From contig NZ_JAFFZW010000003.1 in the NCBI RefSeq assembly GCF_017826695.1, forward strand, positions 186,001 through 250,000: a stretch of 64,000 bases of DNA. The letters run 5' to 3'. The position numbers were made by a program, and so were the translations under genes. The notes beneath the pieces are model-generated. The model was not told where the DNA came from and made no database searches. It saw only the letters and a program-made list of their open reading frames with translations. Of this stretch, positions 1-12,801 are shown in pieces; position 1 is the stretch's first letter; the number at the start of each line of letters is the position of its first letter. This DNA comes from Pseudomonas alliivorans. Lineage in GTDB: Bacteria; Pseudomonadota; Gammaproteobacteria; Pseudomonadales; Pseudomonadaceae.

Positions 1-9
1 TGATACGGC

Positions 10-56
10 GCTGCAGAGACCGCCTCGCCAGCAAGCCGCCTCCCACAGGGTGTCTG
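10..56. repeat. Half of a Pseudomonas REP-type element
   Basis: The segment contains the core GCCAGCAAGCCGCCTCCCAC, which also occurs in inverted pairs near 35.4 kb and 55.8 kb. Only one arm is visible; the partner arm may lie before the window start or be absent. Elements of this kind sit in intergenic DNA and can act in mRNA 3'-end stability or as protein binding sites. The rest of the stretch before base 187 holds only the leader of the first gene. Confidence 0.65.
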
Positions 57-186
57 TTCAGTCAGCGATTGTTGTTCTGGCTCTGGAGCGGGCGCAGAGC
101 ATGAAACGATCAAATCGCACGCCACGCAGCACTTTCCCGCCCGCACCTGTCCAAGCTGCAACCAATAACAAATCAGGAGAGCTGGG

Positions 187-2112
187 ATGCCGCAGTCCTG
201 TTCCATCGAGCAAGCCGTTGATCACGTTCTTTCGCAGTTGCCCGAGCACATTCACCTCGGCATGCCGCTTGGGCTGGGCAAGCCCAATCGTTTCGTCAAC
301 GCGCTGTATCAACGGATCAGTGAATTGCCCGAGCGGCGGCTGACGATCTACACCGCGTTGAGCCTGGGTCGGCCGACACCGGGTGAAGGCTTGCAGGCGC
401 GCTTTCTCGAGCCGTTTCTGGAACGCACTTTCGGTGATTATCCCGAACTCGATTATCTGGCTGCACTGCGCCGCGACAACCTGCCGGACAACATCCGTGT
501 TCAGCAGTTCTTCATGCAGCCAGGCAGCCTGCTCAACAGCGAGTCTGCCCAGCAGGATTATGTCAGCAGCAATTACAGCCACGCCGCCCGCGACATCAAT
601 GCCTGTGGCCTGAACCTCATCGCGCAACTGGTGGCGCATGACGATCAACGGCCCGGCAAGTTGAGCCTCAGTTGCAACCCGGACGTAACCCTCGACCTGC
701 TGCCGATGATCGCCAAGCGCCGTGCAGCCGGCGAAACCATTCTGATACTTGGGCAGGTACACAGTGACTTGCCCTACATGCCCGGAGATTCGGAGCTGGA
801 TAGCGTGGCGTTCGACCTGCTGCTGGATGAAGAAGAACACAGCACGTTGTTTTCCACCCCGAATATGCCGGTGGGCTATCAGGACCATTTGATCGGCCTG
901 CATGCCAGTACCCTCGTGCGTGACGGCGGCACGCTGCAGATCGGCATCGGCTCGATGGGCGATGCGCTGACCGGCGCATTGCTGGCCCGTCAGGCGGATA
1001 ACGAAACCTGGCGCGCCTTGCTGGCCGAGTTGAACATGAGCAACTGGCAGACCCTGATTGACCGTGAAGGCGGGATGCAACCCTTTGCCAGCGGTCTGTA
1101 CGGTTGCAGCGAAATGTTCGTCAACGGTCTGCTGGTGCTGGCCGATGCCGGGATCATTCGGCGTAAGGTGTACCCCGACGCCGAGCTGCAGCGGCTGGCC
1201 AACATGGGCACGCTGGATGAAAACGCTCATCCCGATGGTGTGGTGGTGCACGGTGGATTTTTCCTCGGCCCGACCAGCTTCTACGAGCGACTGCGCGAGT
1301 TGCCTGCCGAGCGCCTGGCGCAGTTCAACATGACCGCCATCAGCTACATCAACGAACTGTACGGCCACGAAGAACTCAAGCGCTTGCAGCGTCGTGATGC
1401 GCGGTTCATCAACAGTGCCTTCACCGTCACACTGATGGGCGCTGCAGTGGCCGATCAGCTGGAAGATGGACGTGTCATCAGTGGTGTAGGCGGGCAGTAC
1501 AACTTTGTGGCGCAGGCCCACGCACTGGAGGACGCCCGTTCGATCCTGATGCTGCGCAGCTGGCGGGAGTCGGGCGGCGAGACCACGTCCAATATCGTCT
1601 GGGCATACGGCCACACAACCATCCCCCGACACCTGCGCGACATCGTCGTGACCGAATATGGCATCGCCGATTTGCGTGGCCAGACTGATGCGACCGTTAT
1701 CGAGCGTCTGTTGAACATCAGCGACTCGCGCTTCCAGAGCGGCCTGATAGAGCAGGCGCAAAAGGCCGGAAAGTTGCCGAAGAACTTCAGCCTGGATCCG
1801 CGCTTCACGCAGAATACGCCTGAGCGTTTGCAGGACATTGCTTCACGCTATCCGGCGCTGTTCACCGAATACCCGCTGGGCTCCGACTTCTCCGCACAGG
1901 AGCGCGACCTGCTGAGGGCGCTGAACTGGCTCAAGGGCAAATTCAAGATCACCGAGATTCTGGAGCTGGGCAAAGCCACCCTCGATGCGCCGGAGCCGGG
2001 TGCCTATAGGGAACATCTGCAACGCATGCAGCTTGATCAGCCGCAGGGATTGCGCGAAGAGCTGTATCAAAGGCTTCTGCTGGCCGGATTGCAGAATACG
2101 GCTATCTCATGA
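187..2112 (+). CDS. Acetyl-CoA hydrolase/transferase family protein
   Basis: This 641-residue cytosolic protein is of the acetyl-CoA hydrolase/CoA-transferase type. It probably moves or hydrolyses CoA on short-chain acyl-CoA esters, but the substrate cannot be read from the sequence. The C-terminal half carries a glycine-rich block (ISGVGGQYNFVAQA, about residues 430-443) followed by SILMLRS, typical of the family's C-terminal domain. It is longer than the classical enzyme of about 500 residues; the extra length includes about 100 residues at the C-terminus. The ATG start is preceded by a good AGGAG ribosome site. It is convergent with the sulfur operon that follows and probably stands alone. 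Confidence 0.8.
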   Translation: MPQSCSIEQAVDHVLSQLPEHIHLGMPLGLGKPNRFVNALYQRISELPERRLTIYTALSLGRPTPGEGLQARFLEPFLERTFGDYPELDYLAALRRDNLPDNIRVQQFFMQPGSLLNSESAQQDYVSSNYSHAARDINACGLNLIAQLVAHDDQRPGKLSLSCNPDVTLDLLPMIAKRRAAGETILILGQVHSDLPYMPGDSELDSVAFDLLLDEEEHSTLFSTPNMPVGYQDHLIGLHASTLVRDGGTLQIGIGSMGDALTGALLARQADNETWRALLAELNMSNWQTLIDREGGMQPFASGLYGCSEMFVNGLLVLADAGIIRRKVYPDAELQRLANMGTLDENAHPDGVVVHGGFFLGPTSFYERLRELPAERLAQFNMTAISYINELYGHEELKRLQRRDARFINSAFTVTLMGAAVADQLEDGRVISGVGGQYNFVAQAHALEDARSILMLRSWRESGGETTSNIVWAYGHTTIPRHLRDIVVTEYGIADLRGQTDATVIERLLNISDSRFQSGLIEQAQKAGKLPKNFSLDPRFTQNTPERLQDIASRYPALFTEYPLGSDFSAQERDLLRALNWLKGKFKITEILELGKATLDAPEPGAYREHLQRMQLDQPQGLREELYQRLLLAGLQNTAIS

Positions 2113-2169
2113 TCGTCGTTCCCACTCCGGCGTGATGACGCCACCCACACAGAGCGACGCGCACGATCA

Positions 2170-2988
2170 TCAGCCGTGCAGCGCTGAGACCGCCAGCATG
2201 CCTGCCGCAATGATCCCGCAGCCGGCAAACAACTGCTGCAACCTGGGGCCTGCCAGGTAGTGTGAGATCTGCCTGCCCGCCAGCAGGCCGATCAGCGCGC
2301 CCAGTGCAAACGGCAGTCCGACGCCCCAGTGCATCACCCCGCTCAGCGAGGCTGTAACGACGCTGCCGGTCGATACCAGAGCAATCACCGCCAGCGATGT
2401 GGCCATGACACTTTTCATATCCAGGTCGGTGTAGCGCGTCAGTGCAGGCACAATCACGAAACCGCCGCCCACGCCGAGCAGGCCGGACAGCAGCCCCGAG
2501 CCGATGCCGGTCAGCGTCAACGCCCGCAGGCACGGCATGGTCCAGCGCAATCGTCCTTGCAACGGATTGAGTACGCAGGGCAGCACGTCGGCACGCGGGG
2601 CGGGTTTACCGTTGCGCAGTTCGCGTTGGGCCCTGAGCAGCATGCGCGTGCAGGCATACAGCAACACGGCCGAAAAAATCAGCGCCAGCGGTGCATTGGG
2701 CAGATGATGGGCCAGCCACAACCCCAGCGGCGCCAGCACGACGCCGATCCCCGCGATATAAGCCGCAGCGCGATAACGCACGATGCCCTGACGCAAACCC
2801 AACACTGCGCCCACACCGGCCGCCATGCCCACGGCCAGTAAACCGACCGGTGCCGCCTCGACAATTGACAGCCCCAGCCCGAACACCAGCAACGGCACGG
2901 CGAGAATACCGCCGCCCGCGCCAGTCAGCGCCAGTACTGCACCGATGATCGCGCCGAGCGCCGTGCCCAACAGTTGATGTTCATCCAT
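2170..2988 (-). CDS. TauE/SafE family anion exporter (sulfur operon)
   Basis: This is a 272-residue integral inner-membrane protein of the TauE/SafE (sulfite exporter) family. The N-terminus (GAIIGAVLALTGAGGGILAV) and the middle (GLLSGLLGVGGGFVIVPAL) carry the two glycine-rich repeats of the family, with about eight hydrophobic segments. Its start overlaps the end of the upstream sulfide:quinone oxidoreductase gene by 8 bp, so the two are probably translationally coupled. From context, it most likely exports sulfite or thiosulfate made by the two upstream enzymes. The transported anion is an inference; related proteins also handle other sulfonates. Confidence 0.85.
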   Translation of the reverse strand: MDEHQLLGTALGAIIGAVLALTGAGGGILAVPLLVFGLGLSIVEAAPVGLLAVGMAAGVGAVLGLRQGIVRYRAAAYIAGIGVVLAPLGLWLAHHLPNAPLALIFSAVLLYACTRMLLRAQRELRNGKPAPRADVLPCVLNPLQGRLRWTMPCLRALTLTGIGSGLLSGLLGVGGGFVIVPALTRYTDLDMKSVMATSLAVIALVSTGSVVTASLSGVMHWGVGLPFALGALIGLLAGRQISHYLAGPRLQQLFAGCGIIAAGMLAVSALHG

Positions 2989-4234
2989 GTTCGGCAGCGG
3001 CCTTTTTCGGTTTCGCCAGCCACTCGCGACCCTTGAGCATGCCGTGCCAATACAGCGGCGGCAGCACGCGCTCCTTCAGCCACCAGGCCAGACGGCTGGG
3101 CTGGCGTCCGTTGAGCAGCCATTGCGGAAAACTCGGCGCGACTTTCCCGCCATACAGAAATTCGGCGAGCACGATCCTGCCTTTCTCGACCGTCAGCGGG
3201 CATGAGCCATAACCGTCGTAGACAACCGGGTCAGCCAGGCGCCCCATCGCCACCAGCACGTTATGGGCAACCACGGGCGCCTGCTTTCGGGCCGCCGCTG
3301 CGGTCTTGGCGTTGCTGGTGTTAGTGGCATCACCCAAGCCATGCACATTGGCGAACTGCTTATGACGAAGCGTGGCCGGATCCACGTCCACCCAACCTGC
3401 TGCATCCGCCAACGGGCTGGTGCGAATGAAATCCGGAGCGGTCTGTGGCGGCACGACGTGCAGCATCTCGAAGCCCTGCTCGACGCGTTCACTGACCCCG
3501 TCAGGCCCTGTACGGACAAAGGTTGCGCGTTTGCCGGGGCCATCGACCGCGACCAGCCTGTGGCTGAACTGGAGATCGATGGCGTAGCGATCGACATATT
3601 TCATGAGGGCCGGAATGTAGTCCGCCACGCCAAACAGCGCGGCTCCTGCGTTGAAGAACTGTGTCTTTATCTGCTCCTGACGACCCGCCTTGCGCCAGTG
3701 ATCGCAGGACAGGTACATGGCTTTTTGCGGCGCACCCGCACATTTGATAGGCATCGGTGGCTGGGTGAACAGTGCGCGGCCTTGCTTCAGGTTCTGCACC
3801 AGCTTCCACGTGTAGGGCGCCAGATCGTAACGGTAGTTGGAGGTCACGCCGTTGCTGCCCAGCGTTTCGACCAGCCCGTCGATGGCGGCCCAGTCCAGCT
3901 TGAGCCCAGGGCAGACCACCAATTGCTGATAACCGAGCGTGCGGCCGTCCTGCAGCGTCAGGCTGTTGAGCTGCGGTTCGAAACTCGCCACGGCGACCTT
4001 GATCCATTGCACGTCATCGGGCATCAGCGACGCCATGCTGCGGGCGGTGGCTTCGGGCGAGAAGATGCCTGCCCCGACCAGGGTCCAGCCAGGCTGGTAA
4101 TAGTGCGTGTCGGCCGGGTCGACGAGCGTGATGTTCAATGTCTTGTCGCGGGCGAGCAGGCTCGCTGCCGTCGAGATACCGGCAGCGCCGGCCCCGACGA
4201 TCAGGATCTGGCAGGAAGCGTTTGAGGCAGTCAT
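2981..4234 (-). CDS. sqr: Type II sulfide:quinone oxidoreductase
   Basis: This 417-residue FAD flavoprotein is predicted to oxidise sulfide at the membrane, pass electrons to quinone and release persulfide. The N-terminal dinucleotide fold (ILIVGAGAAGIS, residues 10-21) binds FAD, and GLGDATN (299-305) is the second FAD motif. Two cysteines in family contexts, Cys165 (PIKCAGAPQK) and Cys345 (YGSCPL), correspond to the catalytic pair of the type II, mitochondrial-like enzymes. It lies 25 bp downstream of a persulfide dioxygenase gene, whose substrate is the product of this reaction, and overlaps a TauE exporter gene. Expression is probably driven by the sigma-54 promoter upstream of the dioxygenase gene. 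Confidence 0.88.
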   Translation of the reverse strand: MTASNASCQILIVGAGAAGISTAASLLARDKTLNITLVDPADTHYYQPGWTLVGAGIFSPEATARSMASLMPDDVQWIKVAVASFEPQLNSLTLQDGRTLGYQQLVVCPGLKLDWAAIDGLVETLGSNGVTSNYRYDLAPYTWKLVQNLKQGRALFTQPPMPIKCAGAPQKAMYLSCDHWRKAGRQEQIKTQFFNAGAALFGVADYIPALMKYVDRYAIDLQFSHRLVAVDGPGKRATFVRTGPDGVSERVEQGFEMLHVVPPQTAPDFIRTSPLADAAGWVDVDPATLRHKQFANVHGLGDATNTSNAKTAAAARKQAPVVAHNVLVAMGRLADPVVYDGYGSCPLTVEKGRIVLAEFLYGGKVAPSFPQWLLNGRQPSRLAWWLKERVLPPLYWHGMLKGREWLAKPKKAAAEHG

Positions 4235-4259
4235 TGCAGAAGTCCGGAGCTGGCTGGGT

Positions 4260-5144
4260 TCAGAGGGAGTTGAGCGGGATTTTCAGGTAGCGCACGCCGT
4301 TGTCTTCAGGTTCGGGAAGGTGACCGCAGCGCATGTTGACCTGCACCGAGGGCAGCATGAGGACTGGCATTTCCAGCGTTGCATCACGGGCTTCGCGCAT
4401 GCTGACGAAGGCGTCCTCATCGATGCCGTCACGTACATGAATGTTGCTGGCGCGTTGTTCGGCCACGGTGGTCATGTACTTGAGTTCCCGGCCTCCCGGC
4501 AGGTAGTCGTGGCACATGAACAGCAGGGTCTGCGGCGGCAGGTCCAGAAGCCTGCGGATCGAGCGGTACAGCGTGCGTGCACTGGCTCCGGGGAAGTCGC
4601 AGCGGGCGGTGCCGTAGTCGGGCATGAATAGCGTATCGCCGACGAAGGCTACCGTCTGACCGCCGATCTCGACCAGGTAGCTCATGCACGCCGGGGTGTG
4701 ACCCGGTGTGTGCAGCGCGCGGGCTTGCAGCGAACCAATGGAGAATGTCGCGCCATCGTCCAGCAGGACGTCGAACTGGCTGCCATTGCGGGCGAAGTCG
4801 GCCGGGGCGTTGAACAGCGCGCCGAAGGTTTCCTGAACCTGGGTAATGTGCCGACCGATTGCGATCTGCCCGGTCAGGTGTTCCTTCAGGTAGGCCGCCG
4901 CGGACATGTGATCGGCGTGTACGTGGGTTTCCAGGATCCACTGCACCGAGGCCTGCAAGGCCCGTACGCGGCCGATCATCCGGTCAGCAGAGGCGGTGTG
5001 AGTACGTCCGGATTTGGGATCGTAATCGAGCACGCTGTCGATGATTGCGCACTGTTTGCCATGCAGGTCCATCACCAGGTAACTGACGGTACAGGTCTGG
5101 CTGTCGAACAGCGCTTCGACATAGAGCGTTTCACCGATGATCAT
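4260..5144 (-). CDS. Persulfide dioxygenase-like metallo-beta-lactamase fold protein
   Basis: This 294-residue protein has the metallo-beta-lactamase fold of the ETHE1/Blh/persulfide dioxygenase group, which oxidises glutathione persulfide to sulfite with one non-haem iron. The metal motif THVHADH is at residues 73-79, with further ligands in HTPGH and a conserved FVGDTLF strand. No rhodanese domain is fused to it. I placed the start at the ATG at 5144 rather than an upstream in-frame codon because AGGAG sits 8 bases before it and the homologous N-terminus begins there (IIGETLYVEALFD). It is the first gene of the operon and should consume the persulfide made by the next gene product. Confidence 0.85.
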   Translation of the reverse strand: MIIGETLYVEALFDSQTCTVSYLVMDLHGKQCAIIDSVLDYDPKSGRTHTASADRMIGRVRALQASVQWILETHVHADHMSAAAYLKEHLTGQIAIGRHITQVQETFGALFNAPADFARNGSQFDVLLDDGATFSIGSLQARALHTPGHTPACMSYLVEIGGQTVAFVGDTLFMPDYGTARCDFPGASARTLYRSIRRLLDLPPQTLLFMCHDYLPGGRELKYMTTVAEQRASNIHVRDGIDEDAFVSMREARDATLEMPVLMLPSVQVNMRCGHLPEPEDNGVRYLKIPLNSL

Positions 5145-5217
5145 CTTCAAATCTCCTGACTGTAAATCGCGCGTACCCGCAGTGGCAGGCAAGGCGGTTG
5201 GCAGTTTCGTTAGCTAC

Positions 5218-5233
5218 TACAAGTAGCATGCCA
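5218..5233 (-). promoter_or_regulatory. Sigma-54 (-24/-12) promoter of the sulfide operon
   Basis: Read on the minus strand the sequence is TGGCATGCTACTTGTA. It matches the sigma-54 consensus TGGCACG-N4-TTGCA except for T for C in the -24 box and GT for GC in the -12 box. The GG and the -12 GT are separated by the expected 10 bases. It would give a leader of roughly 60 bases before the dioxygenase ATG. The divergent neighbour encodes a sigma-54 activator, which supports the call. Confidence 0.6.
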
Positions 5234-5321
5234 ACCAGAGCGAGAGCAGGCTCGGATCCTTTATTTGGAGTGCTTTCATCGGATTGAGGCAGAGAGTTTT
5301 ATGGGTCTGCTGTCGACGTTG

Positions 5322-5369
5322 CTGCCACTTTCTGGCAGTGAAGTGGCAGTGATTGGCAGCATCTGGCAG
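5322..5369. promoter_or_regulatory. Phased TGGCAG repeats, likely enhancer of the divergent sigma-54 activator
   Basis: Four copies of TGGCAG begin at 5333, 5344, 5354 and 5364, that is at 11, 10 and 10 bp intervals, so all face the same side of the helix. The first copy also forms a perfect palindrome with CTGCCA at 5322-5327 (5-bp spacer). The array centre is about 130 bp upstream of the predicted operon start site, a normal distance for a sigma-54 enhancer. Binding by the neighbouring regulator is inferred. Confidence 0.55.
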
Positions 5370-5422
5370 CCCGATGGGATAAGCTTCACCACGCTCACCC
5401 TGCGTCCAGAATCGGAAACCTC

Positions 5423-6742
<1,320 letters not shown>

Positions 6743-6748
6743 ACCCTG

Positions 6749-9380
<2,632 letters not shown>

Positions 9381-9585
9381 GACGGTCTGAAAGGTCGCTT
9401 TCGAAAAGGTCGGGCATTTTAGCAGGCCCGCAGGTTTCATGCGGCGGTCATCGTAGAAAGGTCGTAACGGCTATCTAATTTCTGCTTTTTTGTTACATTT
9501 GCGCCGCAGCGCGAAGAGAAGTGTATTCGTTGCGTTCCCGAGGGAGCGTGATCATCGTTTTTTCCTTTGAACTTAGGAAGTTAGA

Positions 9586-11259
9586 TTGCCTACGCCTGTC
9601 GAACCCCTGCGGTTGCTTTTGCTGACGCAAGAGCCATCCTGGCAGACGCTGTTGAGCGGTTGTCTGACTGACCCGGGCAATGCCGTCACGTTATTGCACG
9701 CTTGCGACTGGCAGGTGTTCAGTGCCCGGTACGGCAACGAGCGCAATACGGTGCTGTTCACCACCCCCGGTCTGCAGCCGCCCACCGGCAGTTGCACCTT
9801 GCCAATGGTGGTGCTGCTCGACGAAGCGCCTGTGGTCGACCCGACCGGCGTCAATGACTGGCTGGTACGCGATGCGCTGACGGACGATACCCTTCGTCGC
9901 TGCCTTCGGCACGTTCGTGAGCGTAGCCGTCTTGAAGAAAACCTGCAGCGTCTGGCCGGACAGGACACGCTGACCGGGATTGCCAACCGGCAGGGGTTTC
10001 AGGCCATGCTGGCCGCACGTCTAGCCGGTGGCAGCCAGCTGGCGCTCGGCCATCTGGACCTGGACGACTTTCGCCGCGCCAATGACGCCTTGGGTTATCA
10101 GGCTGGCGACCGGCTGATTCTGCAGGTCGTGGCGCGGGTGAAGAACCAGCTTCAGGCCGGTGACCAGGTCGCTCGGCTGGGAGGCGACGAATTCGCTCTG
10201 CTGATCGACACCCATCAAGACGCCAGACGGGCGACGCAAGTGGCCGAGCGCATCACCGATGCGTTGGCCGAGCCTTACTGGATCGGTGGTGAAAGTCTGC
10301 TGCTGGGCTGCAGTCTTGGCATCGCTCATTCGCAGGCCGAAGCGGGCGCCGACTCGCTGATGTGGCACGCGCACATCGCCATGCGCCAAGCCAAGAGCCT
10401 CAATGGCTGCACGTTTCACGTGTTCGACGACAGCATCAATCGCAACGCCCGCAGCCTGACGGACCTGGAAGGTGAGTTACGCCGTGGTCTGCGCCGCGAC
10501 GAGCTGGAGCTGCATTACCAGCCCCGGCTGTGTCTGGGTACTGGCCGGATTGTCGGCCTGGAAGCGCTGGTACGCTGGCGGCATCCCGAGCGGGGGCTGC
10601 TGTCTCCCGACGAGTTCGTACCGCTGGCCGAGCAAAGCGGACTGATCGTGCCGCTGGGTTACTGGGTTATCTTCCGCGCCCTGAGCGACATGCAAGTGCT
10701 CCGCGAACAGGGTTTCGCGCCACTGCACATGGCGATCAACCTTTCGTTTCGGCAGTTTCAGGACAGCCAGTTACTGGCAACCCTGAGCCGGCTGATCGCT
10801 CAGCACAACATCGACGCCCACTGGCTGGAATTCGAACTGACCGAAACCGCCGTCATGCGCCGCAGCGATCAGGTCCGGCAGACCATGGACGCCCTCGGAC
10901 GTCTTGGCGTGCGTTTCTCGCTGGATGACTTCGGTACCGGTTACTCGTCCTTCATGCACCTCAACAGCCTGCCGATCACGCTGCTGAAGATCGACAAGAG
11001 CTTTGTGGGTGAAATGGAAACCCGTGAGGAAAACCGCAAGCTGGTGCACGCGATGATCAATCTGGCGCACAACCTGAGTCTGGAGGTGGTTGCCGAAGGC
11101 GTCGAAACGCCGGGACAACTGGCGCTGTTGCGCGGTTTTGCCTGTGATCAATTGCAGGGTTACCTGATCAGCAGGCCGTTGCCGATGCCACAACTGGTGG
11201 AATGGCTGAAATCGGACGCGAGTCGCTGCGAAGCGTCCCGCCAGCCGGCGTCTTCCTGA
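9586..11259 (+). CDS. GGDEF-EAL cyclic-di-GMP enzyme
   Basis: This 557-residue protein has an N-terminal region of about 115 residues resembling a degenerate receiver domain without an obvious phospho-acceptor aspartate, then a GGDEF domain (GGDEF at residues 199-203) and an EAL domain (EAL at 326-328). The EAL half keeps DDFGTGYSS, LKIDKSFV and VAEGVET, so both cyclase and phosphodiesterase sites look intact by motif. No membrane segment is seen, so it is probably cytosolic. The start is TTG at 9586 with AGGAAG just upstream; no in-frame ATG fits the N-terminal homology. It is convergent with the MATE gene, with stops 4 bp apart. Confidence 0.88.
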   Translation: MPTPVEPLRLLLLTQEPSWQTLLSGCLTDPGNAVTLLHACDWQVFSARYGNERNTVLFTTPGLQPPTGSCTLPMVVLLDEAPVVDPTGVNDWLVRDALTDDTLRRCLRHVRERSRLEENLQRLAGQDTLTGIANRQGFQAMLAARLAGGSQLALGHLDLDDFRRANDALGYQAGDRLILQVVARVKNQLQAGDQVARLGGDEFALLIDTHQDARRATQVAERITDALAEPYWIGGESLLLGCSLGIAHSQAEAGADSLMWHAHIAMRQAKSLNGCTFHVFDDSINRNARSLTDLEGELRRGLRRDELELHYQPRLCLGTGRIVGLEALVRWRHPERGLLSPDEFVPLAEQSGLIVPLGYWVIFRALSDMQVLREQGFAPLHMAINLSFRQFQDSQLLATLSRLIAQHNIDAHWLEFELTETAVMRRSDQVRQTMDALGRLGVRFSLDDFGTGYSSFMHLNSLPITLLKIDKSFVGEMETREENRKLVHAMINLAHNLSLEVVAEGVETPGQLALLRGFACDQLQGYLISRPLPMPQLVEWLKSDASRCEASRQPASS

Positions 11260-11263
11260 CGCG

Positions 11264-12646
11264 TCAGCCCATCACAGTCTCGCCGACCGGGTGTTTGCGC
11301 AGCAGCCTTGCGGTTTTCCATTCGAACGCCCCGGTGAGCGCGACCGCCGAGCAGAGCAGGCCCAGCGCCAGACCCCACCACACGCCCAGAGCCCCGCCGT
11401 CGGCGGAAAAACCCAGCAGCCACGCCGCAGGTGCCGCGATCAGCCAATAGCAGAGCAGGCCGACCAGAAAGGTCGTGCGCGCATCCTTGAGCCCACGAAT
11501 CGCACCCATCGCAATGGTCTGCGTACCGTCGAAAAACTCGAACCAGGCCGCGATGGCCAGCAAATGCACGGCCATGACCACAATGTCGGCGAACGCCGGG
11601 TCGTTGATGTCCAGAAACAGTCCGATGATCTGATGCGGTGCCAGCCAGAACAACAGGCCGAACAACAGCATCACTGTGCCGCCGAAACCGATTCCGAGAC
11701 GTCCTGCGGTGCGGGCCATGAGCATGTTGCCCGCGCCGTAATGCTGGCCGATGCGCATGGTCACAGCGTAGGAAATGCCGACCGGCACCATAAAGGCCAT
11801 GGACACCGTCTGCAGCGCAATCTGGTGCGCCGCCATCTGGGTGCTGCCCATCGCGCCCATGCAGAACGCCGCAAAAGTGAACAGCCCGACTTCCACCGCA
11901 TAGGTCCCGCCGATCGGCAGACCCAGACGCCACAGTTCGGCCAGATGGCTGCGTGACAGCTTCGACAGGCCTTTGCGAATCGGATACGCCGCATAGGCCG
12001 GGTGTCGACCAATGTGCAACGCCAGCGCAAGCGCCATGCAGTTGGTAACGATGGCCGTGACCAGACCGATGCCCATCAGGCCCAGGTTGGGCAGGCCGAA
12101 CCATTGATGGATCAGCACGTAGTTGAGCGCGTAATTGGCGACAGCCCCGATCAGGCTGATGGTCATCACCGGACGCGCCCGACCCAGCGCGCTGGTGAAG
12201 CCGCGCAGGGCCATGAAACTGAGCAGTCCGGGCAGGGCCAGCGGCAGGGTGATCAAAAATTGAGCGGCCATGTGCACGTTGGCTTCGGCCTGGCCGAACT
12301 GCAGCAGGATGGGTTCCAGATTCCACAGAATCAGCGCCGCGACCAGGGCCATGCCCCAGGCCAGCCAGAGCCCGGCTTGCGTCAACCGGGCCGCGCCTTC
12401 GGAGTCGCCTGCGCCGTGACGAATGGAAACCAGCGTGCCGACAGCAGCCATCACGCCCACGCAGAAAAACGAGATGAAGTTGTAGGTGGCCGCGCCGAGA
12501 CCACCGCCCGCCAGGGCTTCAGGGCCGATCTTGCCCATCATCACCGTATCGGTGAACACCATCAGCATGTGCGCCATCTGCGAAGCGATCAGCGGCCCGG
12601 CCAGGCGCAGGATGATCCAGAGTTCTTTGAGGGCAGGCTGTTGCAT
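11264..12646 (-). CDS. MATE family multidrug efflux transporter (NorM-like)
   Basis: This 460-residue inner-membrane protein is of the MATE family, with twelve hydrophobic segments in two similar halves and the length usual for NorM. It is expected to export cationic drugs and dyes using a sodium or proton gradient. Family signatures include LAGPLIASQMAHMLMVFTDT near the N-terminus. It is divergent from a LysR-type regulator 155 bp away, the arrangement expected for a locally regulated pump, although no effector can be inferred. Confidence 0.9.
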   Translation of the reverse strand: MQQPALKELWIILRLAGPLIASQMAHMLMVFTDTVMMGKIGPEALAGGGLGAATYNFISFFCVGVMAAVGTLVSIRHGAGDSEGAARLTQAGLWLAWGMALVAALILWNLEPILLQFGQAEANVHMAAQFLITLPLALPGLLSFMALRGFTSALGRARPVMTISLIGAVANYALNYVLIHQWFGLPNLGLMGIGLVTAIVTNCMALALALHIGRHPAYAAYPIRKGLSKLSRSHLAELWRLGLPIGGTYAVEVGLFTFAAFCMGAMGSTQMAAHQIALQTVSMAFMVPVGISYAVTMRIGQHYGAGNMLMARTAGRLGIGFGGTVMLLFGLLFWLAPHQIIGLFLDINDPAFADIVVMAVHLLAIAAWFEFFDGTQTIAMGAIRGLKDARTTFLVGLLCYWLIAAPAAWLLGFSADGGALGVWWGLALGLLCSAVALTGAFEWKTARLLRKHPVGETVMG

Positions 12647-12801
12647 GGACGATGCTCGACGGCGAAAGGACTGATGAGCGGCGTATTGTCAGCATTCGAG
12701 GTGAAAAGCACAAAGCGATAAATCCGATGCTCAGCATGATTAAAACTCATGCGAATAACATTTACAGTAAAGTAGTCGTCCGGCCTGTCAGGAAAGCCCG
12801 C

